Part shown: positions 46,232 to 58,139 of the stretch, piece by piece
Position numbering within the stretch: position 1 is the first letter of the stretch
Layout of the letters: each line of letters opens with the position of its first letter
Assembly: GCA_024220505.1 (NCBI GenBank)
Contig: JAKZZE010000017.1
Span: 434,001 to 498,000, forward strand
Source: Rhizopus arrhizus
Taxonomy: Eukaryota; Mucoromycota; Mucoromycetes; Mucorales; Rhizopodaceae
Reading direction: 5' to 3'
Length of the DNA: 64,000 bases
The notes under the pieces: model-generated
Told to the model about the DNA's origin: nothing
Seen by the model: only the letters and a program-made list of their open reading frames with translations
Database searches by the model: none
Position numbers and translations under genes: made by a program

Positions 46232-47085
46232 ATGCCTCGATTCTATGCAACTGCTTTTCAATCAACTCATGTTGTTTTAACTCAACAAACAAGGCGAGCT
46301 GTAAATGCACAATATAAAGTTTCTGTCTTCTTTTTTCCCTCCTTTTCTTTTAATCAATATTCTATAGACACTTGGACTCTATCGATCCCTTTTAAGATCG
46401 AGTAAAAAATATGAACAACATGACAAGATCAAGAGCATAATTCAACAAAAATTTAGAGCCAATCAACATACCACTTCTAGGTCAAAAGTACTTGAATTAC
46501 TAAGCGAAGCAAACAAGGTATGAATTCAAGTTGAATAGTATTTCTTCCCTTGTCTAATCTCAAAATTGATAGATTAATCAACATTTACAGAATCCCAGTC
46601 TACAAATAAAACAACGCGTGGGTCAGTACCTGCAGAATGAGATCAAGGAGAAAAAGCAACCAGAGAAAAAGAAGATAAAAAAGAAGAAACACAGAAAACG
46701 AAAGCCGTATCAAGTTGCTCTTACCGTCACACACTCTTCTGGTTATCAATTTAAACGAGTTAGGGGTTGGGTACAACCTGTCAAGATATCAATGATTATT
46801 AAAAAGTTTACAAAGACAGTACAAAAGCGACTGGATCGATATTCTGCTTTGCAAGAACAACTAGATATGGTAAAAAAAGAACTTCAGTTTGAAATGTCAT
46901 TAGGCATACGTGATTATCAAAGTTGGTTACAATGTGGTAAAGTGGATTGCGTGTATATGATGAAGGGGAATTAATTTGTTTTTATAGAAAAATATATTAG
47001 AGATGCACTGGAATACTACCACAAAAAGAACCTTAAAATGAAAACAATAGAAGAAACCGATGAAAAAAAGAATAAAAATAAATAA
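46232..47085 (+). CDS. LYR-motif protein, probably mitochondrial
   Basis: Four exons (46232-46318, 46368-46517, 46573-46936, 46988-47085) give 232 residues. A Complex1_LYR helix begins with TLGLYRSLLRSSKKY, with a downstream basic helix pair (IQQKFRANQHTTS). The middle is extremely Lys-rich (KKKIKKKKHRKRK), followed by a conserved-looking unit RVRGWVQPVKISMIIKKF. LYR proteins act with acyl-carrier protein in assembling respiratory complexes, Fe-S clusters or mitoribosomes. The N-terminus (MPRFYATAFQST) is compatible with mitochondrial import. The basic tail and total length exceed simple LYRM proteins, so the exact subfamily is open. Confidence 0.78.
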
Positions 47086-47137
47086 TATGCAAAAGATCTG
47101 TTTGTCCCCTTTTATTGTTTACTTGCAGAGACAGGGT

Positions 47138-48852
47138 TTATTTTACAATATCTAATCTGCATAAGCCTGCTTTACCGCCAGAAGCAACCCATTTATGAGC
47201 AGCTTCATTAGGGTTCCACACAACCTATATATTACAACATGTCAGTGACACTCATCAATATTAGATGAGTTACCTTATTTAAAGAAACAACGGGATCAAT
47301 AAGCGCATTTTGATAATCTTTTGCAGAAGATAAATCAGCCTACATTAATACAATCAATTACCAGCCTCTTCTTTTTCAAAGTATATAGTTTACCTGAGTC
47401 GTCTTCAAATAATGAAATATCTTGTTATCATAACGTAGTTGATATAAGACATCCCCTATTCGCTACAAAAGATGAATAAGTATACTAGATTACTATAAAA
47501 ACTGTCAAAAGCTTTTACATTGTTCTTATTTTTTATCAGTTTACCCGTTGTATCCACACAACATCTTGTCACTGCTATACCTGTAGAACTAACAGATGCC
47601 ACTTTTTGACAAAAATGACAAAAATCAATGGACCAAATATGTCCATATCCAGAATATGTCATTGGAATTGATTTTTTACTGTGAAAGGTTGCATTCAAAC
47701 GACAATTGCCTTCGGAATCACCATAAAGAAATCCTTCCGGGTGATGCCCTACACCTGAAAGAGGCACATGCATCGACCGTGTGCGCGTCACTTCGTGTTT
47801 CAAAAAGGGATCTCGAAGATCATGCACATAAACAAAACCCATCATATCAGTTGAGAGCAAAAAGTGTCGATCAAGAGGAGAAGTCCAACAGATGCTGTGT
47901 ATGCCTGCCTTACCTACCTCTGGAATGTGAGCAAGAAGGACTGGCTGCTGAGCGCGAAGGGAAGAGGATATATCCCAGACGACAATGGTTCCTTCAAGCG
48001 TGCCACATGCTAATAGGCCTTGGCACCATGATAGGCAGAGATTATAGGTTTTAGGTAGTTTCAGTATAAATCGAGGCTTCTTAATGATAACTACAAGACA
48101 ACTAGAGAGCATCAGTCAATTTCTTAAAAGGCACATTCATAAAAATTGTTAAAAGAAAAAAAAAATTACGGTATATGACATTGTCTTCTTTCAATCCTCT
48201 TTGCTGCCGAACTCTATTTGGATGTGGTATAACCAAGATATAAACAGAGCCGTCACCTATAATTACTGCCAAAATTCCCAGCTTTCCTTCTTCATCATAA
48301 GAACTTAATGGGCACCATTTTAATTCAGTAATTATTCCAAATTCATGTAAAATACACATATCTAGTTTAGGTGGTGTCGATACTTTTGAGCTGCCATCAT
48401 ATCTCCAAATTTGTATCAAGCTATGATAATTTGAGTCATCACCCAATAAGTACTGCTCATCTGTTGATTTGTAGCCACCTATGGCCAAATATTGAATATT
48501 CTCTTTATCTCTTCTAGGCACAAAATCTACAGCCCAAATAGAACCTCCAGTATTGATAACAAAAGAATTTTGATTTGGAACCTCAATCACATCAAACCTT
48601 TTCATTGTTAAGCTATTTTTTTGATTAGGCGATAAGGAAATTTGAACTGCATTTTCACTTGATAAATAAGCTTCTATCTCTGTTCTATTGTTTTATGTAG
48701 TTTAATAAACGAAAAGAAAAGTATACCATCTTTCTTATTTACTTGGATACTATCAGTTCCCATTCTTCTTGCTCATAAAGTGGTGTATTTATAAGTTCGT
48801 TATCCTTGACCAAGTCCTTATACTCCTCCAAGAATAGCTTCCATTTTTTCAT
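47138..48852 (-). CDS. WD-repeat TFIIIC subunit (GTF3C2/Sfc6/Tfc6 type)
   Basis: Six exons (48743-48852, 48170-48684, 47519-48090, 47394-47462, 47274-47339, 47138-47224) give 472 residues in phase. A beta-propeller is indicated by IWAVDFVPRRD, YLAIGGYKS, LIQIWRYDG, GIITELKWCP, then LACGTLEGTIVVWDI, IHSICWTSPLDRHFLLSTD and GHIWSIDFCHFCQKVAS. It ends VVWNPNEAAHKWVASGGKAG. NTGGSIWAVDF and CWTSPLDRHFLLS fit the TFIIIC tau91/Sfc6/GTF3C2 family, which pairs with the B-block-binding subunit in the tauB lobe. That partner is encoded at 33.8-40.0 kb on the same strand. The long N-terminal extension of the human protein is absent, as in fungi. Confidence 0.82.
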
Positions 48853-49943
48853 TTTGCATAAGACGTGTAAAAGAGCTAAATTAATTTTAAAGAACGATGA
48901 TTTACAAACTCATTGAGTGGCTTAGTGTGACTGTGCGTTAATGATTTATAAAAAGCCTGAAATTTTTTATTCAGGGCATCATTTTATACTTGTTCTTTCT
49001 CTCTTGGTTTTTAAAAAAAAAGGTAATTGTTTTCTTATTTTATTATACCCAAAACCACAAGTCATGTCAGGAGATCCAACAGAGCTTTATGCTCGATTCA
49101 ATGATGGTTACTCTGTTACACTCGTGGAATAATAATCCATGTTGTCTTAACTGTGACCCACTTGTTCTAAGTGGGTCCGCCTTGGACGATGCTCGTTTCG
49201 ATTGAGTTGAATGCCTTCTTTTTTCCGTGGAGGTATTCTTAGTTACGAAACATACATTTTATTCTTGCCCTTTAAATATAATAGTAATGGATGAACTTAC
49301 ATATCTCTTTTATTTAGGATTTTCTCTATTTTCTGGAGGATGATTCCCTTTTTTTAAAAAATAAATTTTTTTTGTAAATATTAATTATCGCGTTTCTTTA
49401 CGTGTTTTAAAATATAAAAGCTGTACATGGTATAAAATCTTGATTCGGCCAATAAAATTGACCGAGAAAGGATTTGTAATTTTGTAAAATCACTACGCGA
49501 GTTTCTACTAAAAAATTTAATTTAAAACAGCACTCGTATAGTAACATCATTGGACGTTCATATACAAGGATATATTAAAAAAAATTAATTGCTATTTCTG
49601 TGTAGATTAAGACAATCATTTTTTATTACGTTCAGAGAAGACATACAAATGATATCATAATTACTCTTAAAACACATGAAATTAAAACCTGTATTGATGG
49701 TGATCTGAAATACACTTGAAATGCCTGTGCCTTATATACAAATTTTAATTCATCTCATATTGCCGCGTTTCTAAACAAGTCCAGTTGATACTTGCTTTTT
49801 AGAGAAAGCCCTAACAGGTCTACTATTCATTGGATATATAACCTCTCCTTCATGTGAAAACAAGCCTCAGTAAATTCGTACGACATGTTTCTAATTAAAC
49901 TTTATGCCTTTTTCACATCCCTGCCCTTTTTTAATGCCTATTT
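48853..49943. other. intergenic region
   Basis: A 22-codon frame starting at 49063 (MSGDPTELYARFNDGYSVTL) in a GC-richer patch may be a fragment of a gene, but neither extension nor splice partner was found. The remainder is AT-rich. Confidence 0.4.
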
Positions 49944-51538
49944 ATGGATCCACTTAACTCTCTTCCCATGCGCAAACGAGATAGGCTACGCTCGTTTGCT
50001 ACAGCCACTTCATTTGCTATAAAGCAAGAAATCAACAAATATTACCAACCACAAATGTTTCCGTCGAGAAGTATGGACACTAATGTACAGAGAACAGATA
50101 CTTTAGAAATCGAAAATATTTTGAACAATACCTCAGCAGATACAATTCAACCTGAATGCATCATCTTTCCAACTTATGCTTGCCAACATGAAGCAGACGA
50201 GTGGAGAATACAAGTGACTGGTTGGACATTTGCAAAACCTGCTTCGGGTCGTCTCGATCGATTTCTATTAGGTACTCTTTGCTAAAGAAAGAAAAGAGAA
50301 AAATAAAGAAGCTCGGATTAAATAAAGTGTATATAGCGGCAGGGAGAAAATATGGAGGACTTGCCAAAGATTCACAAGAAGATCTTCACTTTTCAAGTTT
50401 GTTAAATCAGTTTAGATGTCAAATTATGCGTATGACTGATGTCAAGCTTAATTTACCACTACTCAAAGATAATTTTAAAGAAATGCTCATTAATTCGGGA
50501 GAAACAGGACGGTTTGAAAAGGAAATATTTTTAAAAAGACATTGGATTGAAATCATAAAAGAAAAACACTTGGATATAGAAGCACGTTTTCAAAATAATG
50601 GTAGACTGTACGCATGTATATTACAGCCAGATATTTAATACTAAAAATAGAATCATACTTTACTGGATTTATTGATTTGATTGAACCCAATGGCATCTCT
50701 GTTATTTCAGATATTGATGATACAATTAAGGTGACTGATATATTAGATGGAAGAGATGCGATTATACAAAATACATTTTTCAGAACAGCCAAAGAAGTAC
50801 CTTATATGAGTGAAATTTATCGAGAATGGGCAGCAAAAGGAGCACATATTCATTATGTCTCTAATTCACCTTGGCAAATATACTCTGCTCTTAGCAAGTT
50901 TATCTCAAGCAAGCAATTTCCTAAAGGGAGTATACATTTACGAGTAGTCAGCACACAGGATTTAATTATGGGTAGACCTGGTAAACATAAGTTGGAAGTA
51001 ATACAAAAGATCCTTCGCGATTTCCCCCATCGAAAATTTATTCTTGTAGGTGATTCAGGTGAAATTGACCCAGAAATGTAAATAGTAACCATAAAAAAAA
51101 AGAAAGATAAAAGATAATAATCTCTATAACAGTTACCAGCAAATCTATCATGAATTTCCTGAGCAAGTCATAAAAATATTTATTCATGATGTATCCTCAC
51201 AACGTGCCATGAACGCAGATCGTCGTGCATCCTCCATGTCATCCTTATCTGATTTTTCCTATTATACTGCAATACGTAAATTCATTACAAAAGAAAATAT
51301 CGAGCTCAGAAAAAAAGACTCATCCACTCAATTGGCCATGGACGCTATGGCCACAACCGAGGTGCCTGAAGAAGAACAACAAATGACTGATCCCGAAATA
51401 CCTATTGTCACCAAATTAGAACAATTTGAACAACGTATGGAACGTATTGCGAGTACGATGCCTCCAGATGTCTTTACTATCTTTACATTGGCCTCTAAGC
51501 TCAAGTTAGATGATACTGTTTCAAAAGCTTTTCAATAA
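49944..51538 (+). CDS. App1-like phosphatidate phosphatase (DUF2183, HAD-type)
   Basis: Four exons (49944-50271, 50328-50600, 50651-51077, 51133-51538) give 477 residues. Landmarks: the early IFPTYACQHEADEWRIQVTGWTF split by its introns, then the catalytic HAD-like motif DIDDTIKVTDI and GFIDLIEPNGISVISD just before. Further landmarks are VSNSPWQIYSALS, GSIHLR, RPGKHKLEVI and FILVGDSGEIDPE. App1-type enzymes dephosphorylate phosphatidate to diacylglycerol, using the first Asp of DxDxT as nucleophile; in yeast App1 works at actin patches and endosomes. The C-terminus has low conservation. It ends four bases from the stop codon of the next, convergent gene. Confidence 0.92.
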
Positions 51539-51542
51539 TGAT

Positions 51543-52114
51543 TTATTGTGTTGGAACCATTGTTTTACAAAATAGCTTTAATCGAAATGCATCTACACCG
51601 TTGAGATAATATCGATAAAGTCTCTTGTCTTTAATAAATCCTAATCGTTGGTAAAGCTCTAATGCTCCTTGGTTGGTATATTCAGTCTCCAGGACCACCT
51701 ATACAATCTATTAGTCTCTGTTTTTGTTTTACAATAGTCGCTATTACTTCATCTGCATTCATTTCTTTCATTGCTTGAATGGCTGTTTTTACAAGGTTCG
51801 AACCGATCGATCTTTTACGATGTGATTTGGACACAGCCAACATGGCAATATATCCACGTAATCTATCTTTGTGTCTATCCACCTTACAAATAATTACACC
51901 TACATATTCGTCTCCATCCATAGCCTAATAGAAATTAGTTTGTGTTGTTCTGCATAATAAACAAACATACTAAAAAGCACAAATTAGGCCAGTTATGTAT
52001 AAAGTAACGATAAGTGTATATAGAATAAGGTTCAGATAAATCGTTTTCAATCAAATGAATAATGGAAGGTAATTGTAGTTCTGATTCATATTGTTTATAT
52101 TCTATAGTTGACAT
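51543..52114 (-). CDS. NAA30: N-alpha-acetyltransferase 30, NatC catalytic subunit
   Basis: Three exons (51971-52114, 51748-51924, 51543-51698) give 158 residues, the compact size of MAK3/NAA30. The family signature is almost complete: [19 protein letters not shown] at the N-terminus, [37 protein letters not shown] (acetyl-CoA-binding R/Q-x-x-G-x-G/A-like loop), [20 protein letters not shown] and [17 protein letters not shown]. It acetylates N-terminal Met followed by hydrophobic residues, with NAA35 and NAA38. In yeast this is needed for targeting of some Golgi and viral coat proteins. The loop has RSIG where RGIG is usual, a minor variation. Its stop lies four bases from that of the convergent App1-like gene. 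Confidence 0.96.
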
Positions 52115-52241
52115 TTTTCCAGATTAAAAAAAAGAAAGGAGGGGGATTGTGCTTTTCTCTTATTTTAAAATATATAGTCACAATAGGAAAGCTGTGTCTT
52201 TTTTTAAGTGTTTTTTCTTTCTTTCTTTCGCAGTTTGATCG

Positions 52242-53535
52242 ATGAGTTCTGAATCAGAAGGTAATTTGAAATTCTATTTCATTCAGTTGCCATTAACATG
52301 TATAAACAGTAATTGAGAATTTGAAAAAGAATTTGAATAGAGAAAGAATAACAGTTCGATTACAAAAGCAAAATATTGCTGGTAACAACGCTTTTTGTTG
52401 TCATCTTTACACCAAAAACTAATCTATGAATAAATAGGACTTGAAACCAAGCTAAAAGAATATCACAAGAGGGTAGAAAAATATGTGGATAATATTGAAA
52501 AAGAAGAAACAAGTATATCATTAAAACATCAGCTTGAAGGTCTACTTAAATACAAATCATCTGTGCATAAACTGACTTTGTTTGTAGAAAGCAAACTAAT
52601 AAATGAACAATCCAAGCAAAGGATAAACCAATTAGAAAGCGTTATCCAAGAAAATGAACAACAGATACGAATGCTGAGAGACACGATTCAAGGCTATGAA
52701 AAGCAATCAGCAGAGGAACACCAAGAAATATATCGTTTACAAGATGTTGTCAAACAACTTCAAGCATTATTAACTGAGAAAACAAATTTAATTGATACAC
52801 AGGCCCTGTCTATTCTAAGTAAGCTATACATGCATTTGATACTATGCGTAGTGGTATAACATATATTATTTAGTGCATGAACGTCAAATACAACAACTTC
52901 AACAAAAGAAAGGAATAGCTTCTAGTAGTAAACCAGTCTTAAAAAAGTGCACAAGGAAATCGGCTCCATTAAACCGACAAAGTATAGACTACATATTAAA
53001 AAGGAAACAACAAAGACAAGATACCCAGTCTGATTTAGGAAAAGAAAATGTCATTAGTGTTTTACAAGAGAAGACGAATAATGACATTCATTTAACTAAA
53101 GTCATAAACCTTAAAAAAAATCAGTCACCACCAACAACTACTACATCCTTACCATCCTCTTTAGCAGTAGCCAAGGATACCACGAATGATAATAGCAATA
53201 ATAACCAATCAGTAGCAGTATTACCTATAGAGCCGACACGTACTAGACATGACAGAATACATATGCATGGCGAGACTTGTATAAGCTGCGAAAAGGTAAC
53301 TTAACTTGCATGTTATTATCACATAATGCTTATATCAAAGTAGTTTTATGATACAAGACCATTACCTGACGTGAATGGCAGAGACGTTCAATACACGTCA
53401 GCAGACCGTATTCAACTTCATTCAAGGCATAGACAACTTCCACGGCAAAGAGCAACTACACCTCCTGGTTTTTGGGATCTGGAATTTGGTTCACCTGATA
53501 ATAATGACGCTAGACATATCCGGCATATTCTTTAA
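52242..53535 (+). CDS. CtIP/Ctp1/Sae2-type DNA end-resection protein
   Basis: Five exons (52242-52260, 52310-52381, 52438-52818, 52874-53295, 53344-53535) give 361 residues. Residues ~25-125 are a long coiled coil, followed by a basic region with KKCTRKSAPLNRQSIDYILK and a poorly conserved Ser/Thr/Asn-rich linker. The C-terminus carries the diagnostic Sae2/CtIP signature: CISCEKFY (CxxC-K/Y type), DRIQLHSRHR and TPPGFWDLEFGS. These proteins stimulate the Mre11 endonuclease (MRN/MRX) to start resection of double-strand breaks. The typical fungal form is small with an N-terminal oligomerisation coil, as here. The coil is certain and the family call rests on the C-terminal motif, which is distinctive. 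Confidence 0.85.
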
Positions 53536-55492
53536 ATACGCGCCATTCTTTGTGTAATGATTCGGGTTTATAAAAATAAAGACAAAGAAAGAAAATTGGT
53601 TTATATTCATCCAATCTGTAAACTTCAACGTTATGCATTTTCAAGAAATTTTATGACATAGATTGTAAAGTCCTTTTAAATATTCAAATTAAAGTTTTTT
53701 TCAATTTTACACGTACTTGCAGTATCCAATAGATTCTTATTATTACTATATTACTTACATAATACACGAAAATGGTGAGCATATACACTTTTGGATGAAG
53801 CACATGGTTTATATATAATCCTGTTCCATTCTCGAAAACGTATTTATATTAGTAATAACATGAAAGAAGCCTCCTTTTCACAGAGAAACACAGCCGGTCA
53901 CAGGTGAATGACTTATTTATTTCCTGGCTTACCGCAATTGTTAAGATGTAGAATTTTGTTTGGTTTAAGAGCTAGTTTGGGCGTGAACATTCTCCTTGGG
54001 CTTGGGATGTTATTCTTATGTTTGACACAACTAAGTCAGACGTGGCAGAGTTGGCTGGCCTAAACAGAGGTTTTAGATCGTCTTTTAAAAGAAATGCTCA
54101 CCAAGAATATCCTGCTTTCTGCGATGCTTAGTACTATATGAAGAGATTCTGAATATATAAGGTAGTAACTTGAAATGATTGTTTAAACATTTCTTGTTTG
54201 TTAAGAAGTTATTTTAAACAAAATATTTAATGTCCTTTGTGAAGTAAGCAAGAGTTGTTACGAGTCGAAAGAATGATATAGATCACAGAAGCCTGGCAAA
54301 TACTAAGGATCTACATGGACAACCGTTTTCCTAAATAGGATGAGCTTTAGTGGTCTTGAACATTACTTGTAGGTCATGAATATTCTTCACAAACTTTAAT
54401 ATTATACTATATTTCATATTAGAAATAAACCTTCCTATACTTGTTAGCCTCATTTATTGTACTTGGGTTACTCCTGCTGTTTGAGAGTACAAAACATTTT
54501 CTGTCGGACGTTTCTCTTCATACTACTGCTAACATGATCTAATTAGCAGTTTTACGTCTGTCTTATCTATTCCTACACTTATTTGATTGCATCACTGGCA
54601 AAACCCGTTTATTCATTTTAATATTTAAATGACTATGCATCAATACTTGTTGGTTTGTACAGTATTGATGAGATTTACAGCGTATTCTTCAATGATTAAA
54701 TAACTCACTTATTTTTTACATAATCGCTGGTATTCATGACAGAGTAATAATTCTACATAGTTATCTACCTATTTTATTCGATTTTGTAAATATACATAAT
54801 ACGAAAAAGAAGACACCCGTATAATTGATGAACCGCCATTATAATACTAAGAATTCGGAGTGTTACACTTCTTTATCCTCCAATATAAAAGTATTAACCA
54901 ATACTGTGAATGATATGCATATTAATTTAAATAAAATTCATTTTTGGAACTTGGCAGCTTTTTTTCTTACTAAAAATATATTGAGTAAGGCTAGATACAG
55001 ATAATTAGCCTAATGAGCCCATTCGGCATAAATTTTAATTCCGTAACAGATCCTAAAGCTGTGATTATCAAAAATTCAAAATAGAGTATGCACATTTCAT
55101 TTCATATTATTATTTATAAAAAAGAGTATAAAGTAAAATGCAATTTAAGGAGAGGAATTAGTTAAAAAGAGACGGCCGAGTGAATGCATATCTGTTTTAC
55201 CTTCTACAGTTAATTTGAGAATAGATGGCTTGACAACCAAAGAAAGTGTATGAAGAGTCCCTGGGGTTGAACCTATTTTTTACCAGAATACCATTATGCT
55301 TCTTCTTAAGCTGTGCAATGTTTAGAGCGCTTTCGACTAGAAAATGCTATCGTTAAAAACTAAAGGTTAGTCAAATATATATCAGATGATAATTAAAATG
55401 GATGAATACCTTCATGCCCCAGATGAATTTTAAAAAACTGGGTAATGCTTCCAGTTTGTCATCAATCTCGGGTTTAATATACAGTATACTCT
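53536..55492. other. 2-kb AT-rich gene-free region
   Basis: No coding frame with motif or splice context was found. A minus-strand segment (55330-55490, reading YIKPEIDDKLEALPSFLKF) may be the last remnant of locus E. Confidence 0.4.
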
Positions 55493-55990
55493 TTAGCTAT
55501 AGTTCATAGATTGAACAGTCCGGCTCAAACCGCAGGCTCTAGAAATAAATACCCTCACCTTATATTTTATACGTGAGACAAGAGAAAGGACAAAAAATGA
55601 TATTATTTTTATTTGCGGCATGAGCGAAAAACATCTTATGGTCTCAAAATACTCCCAGGTTTGCCAGAGGAAGCTCATCAACAGAAATGATACTTCGCCA
55701 TGATTAAAGCCAATTTTGCACCAATCTACACTCTCTGCTAACAAAACAGCCACTGCTTCCAGAAAAGGATAGACAAAGAGAGAATTAAAAGTTGATTCTC
55801 TATATTTTTAGTGTGGAATCTATATCTATAAGTATAGCTTACATGTTAAACTTAAATCTTTGTATAAACTAACATACAATCAACAAAGAATTACTTACGT
55901 TACTCGAAATGTCCTTTCTAAGAGATTAAACATAGCCTCTTTGTCATTTTTGTAAGGAGGAACATCTCTTGTGGTCTTTCTATAGACAGA
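55493..55990 (-). pseudogene. Mucorales multicopy family relic (locus E)
   Basis: A minus-strand exon-like piece (~55910-55990) reads RDVPPYKNDKEAMFNLLERT. It joins in phase, through an intron with plausible gtaagt...tatag signals, to 55493-~55800. That part reads YPFLEAVAVLLAESVDWCKI and then GFNHGEVSFLLMS before a stop. The proteins are helical with the same texture as loci A, B and D; similarity is by inspection only. No start codon, core nuclease motif or complete frame remains. Confidence 0.4.
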
Positions 55991-56785
55991 GTTGTTTTAT
56001 TGTGATCTGATATGTTATCGATGTGCACACATATGGATTTCACTGCTAAAAGTTCCATTTACGTATGGAATGTATGCTTCTGGTAGTAGAAAACCCCTTT
56101 TCTCATGTTTGTTTATATGATGTTCGTAAATATCTTTGTCTAGATTAGGACAAGCGGAAACGCTATGTCCACACCTGATTACATTGTGGCTCTCAGGACT
56201 ATAAAAAATGGCTATGGCGATATTCTTTCAGTGTATCTTTTTTAAAAGAAAAGTATATTTATCTTTAAAGATGAAAAATCTGGTTATTTTCTAAAAAAAT
56301 AAACTAATCTTTTCAAATGCTGAAAGTTTCCTCATTTTCTTCTTTCTCTTTCTTTTGTCATCCTTAAAAGTAAAAAAAAAAACATGTCAATTCAACTTTC
56401 AATTTAATTATTCATAAAATAACAATAATATTTACTTTGTAATCAACAGTTGCATTATTAAGCGTGTTTTCGTCTCCAAAAACTTGAAGGCTATAACCAA
56501 GATTAGCGCGTCTTTTTTTCGATGATTTTGAAGCATCAGATTTCGACTCAACTTTATTAAGTTATACCAGAAATTTTCTTTTATTATTATCATTAATTTT
56601 ATTACGCTGCAAGCCCTGCTTCAGTGTGCATCACTGCGAAACTAATCATTATGAAAGGGTCAGTTTACTGGACAAAGCCGGTGAAATTATTTAATCCGGT
56701 TGGCCAATCAACTTTCTTGATTCGGCAAAATAGAAAATCTCAGTTGGCCAATCACAATCATAAGCGGTAAATAACTTGGGAAATC
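55991..56785. other. intergenic region
   Basis: Nothing is recognised except the promoter region of the next gene on the right. Confidence 0.4.
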
Positions 56786-56794
56786 CTATATAAA
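56786..56794 (+). promoter_or_regulatory. TATA box of the GTP cyclohydrolase II gene
   Basis: ctatataaa lies 78 bp before the ATG at 56872, in a suitable position for a Pol II core promoter. Confidence 0.6.
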
Positions 56795-56871
56795 CCCTTA
56801 CCAACTTTTTATTAGTAAGCTTTCTTTTTCTTTTTTAGATTATTTATAAGCAAAAAAAAAAATTTTGAACA

Positions 56872-58030
56872 ATGGTATCTAAAGTATTTACGTTATTTGG
56901 AATGAATGTAGTAAGCAACAGCCCTGCTGCAAATAATGAAAACAAGGAGAATACCCATCCAACTACAGTTAAAGAATACATTGAATTTTTAAAGGACCAG
57001 GTTCATGCGCCTAGAGCTGTGACACCAGTTTTGGTTCCTGATGATCACATCAAGATACAATGTCAAGTACGTGCTCGTATTCCCACCACAGAAGGAGGAG
57101 AAATGTATCTCTATCTTTATAAAAATAATCAAGACACCAAAGAACATTTAGCTATTGTTTATGGAGATGATATTCGTTCTCAGTCATTGGACAAGACTTG
57201 GGAAAATGAAACAATCATGAATCGCATTGTGAGGGGTGCATATTATGGTCGATTGGAAGAGGTCGTATCAGATGAATGCCGATCTTTAACTTTGACTAAG
57301 GATCAAGAAACTTATTTAGAAGAACAGCAGGCAAAGGCTAAAGCAGAATGGAAAGTATCTTCAGAGGCGCCATTGGTTCGTATCCACTCGGAATGTTTTA
57401 CTGGAGAGACTGTTCATTCTGCTCGATGTGATTGTGGTGAACAGTTAGATAGCGCAATGGCTCAGATGCAGGCAGCAGGAAGAGGTGTGATCGTTTATTT
57501 GAGACAAGAAGGAAGAGGCATTGGACTTTTGGAGAAATTAAAGTAAGAAGTATTGCATAGGCATTAATTATAGAAGAATGCAATATTGATAACGATAATA
57601 TAGAGCATACAACTTACAAGATCTTGGACACGATACTGTTGCAGCCAACGTTTTATTACAACACCCGGCTGATGGCAGAACATATGGAATTGCAAACGCT
57701 ATATTAAAAGATCTTCAATTAACCGAAGTCGACTTATTAACAAACAATCCAGACAAAATAAAGCAATTAGAATCATACGGCGCCATTAAGGTTGTTCAAC
57801 GACGACCTATGATACCAAGATCCTGGTCAACACCAGCACTTAATGATGGAACGAATAGCTCTATGCCTTCACCCTCACTCTCTCATCTTCGTAATGAAAT
57901 TAGCATCATGGGTGTTTCTTCCTCGCCAGCGTCCTCAGGTACATCAACTCCAAGAAACGAGCTTGACAAGTATTTGGCTGTCAAGGTGAAGAAAATGGGC
58001 CATATCTTGGATCTGCCAGAATTCCAATAG
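56872..58030 (+). CDS. RIB1: GTP cyclohydrolase II (riboflavin biosynthesis)
   Basis: Two exons (56872-57542, 57604-58030) encode 365 residues. The core shows the three zinc-binding Cys residues (C175, C186, C188 in [15 protein letters not shown], same spacing as E. coli RibA C54/C65/C67), followed by [11 protein letters not shown]. Exon 2 continues [37 protein letters not shown] and [10 protein letters not shown]. The enzyme converts GTP to 2,5-diamino-6-ribosylamino-4(3H)-pyrimidinone 5'-phosphate, formate and pyrophosphate, the first committed riboflavin step. It has a ~70-residue N-terminal extension and a Ser/Pro-rich C-terminal tail, as in fungal RIB1; no DHBP synthase domain is fused. 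A TATA box (56786) precedes it. Confidence 0.96.
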
Positions 58031-58139
58031 ATAGATTTGCGTGGCTTGAAAGTGACGGTGTTTTTGAAAGACATCAATTGAAGGAGAGCATTCCTTTTTA
58101 ACTTGCCTTTTTTTTTATATTTAAAACAATAATAATAAA

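Noticed and set aside
47596..48054. 152-codon plus-strand frame
   Set aside because: Antisense to the WD-repeat exon, which has clear propeller motifs.
49063..49131. short conserved-looking frame MSGDPTELYARFNDGYS
   Set aside because: Only 22 codons, no splice partner or known family; not called as a gene.
51795..51815. ggttcgaaccgatcgatc resembling a tRNA T-arm
   Set aside because: Lies inside the acetyltransferase coding exon; no acceptor, D or anticodon stems around it.
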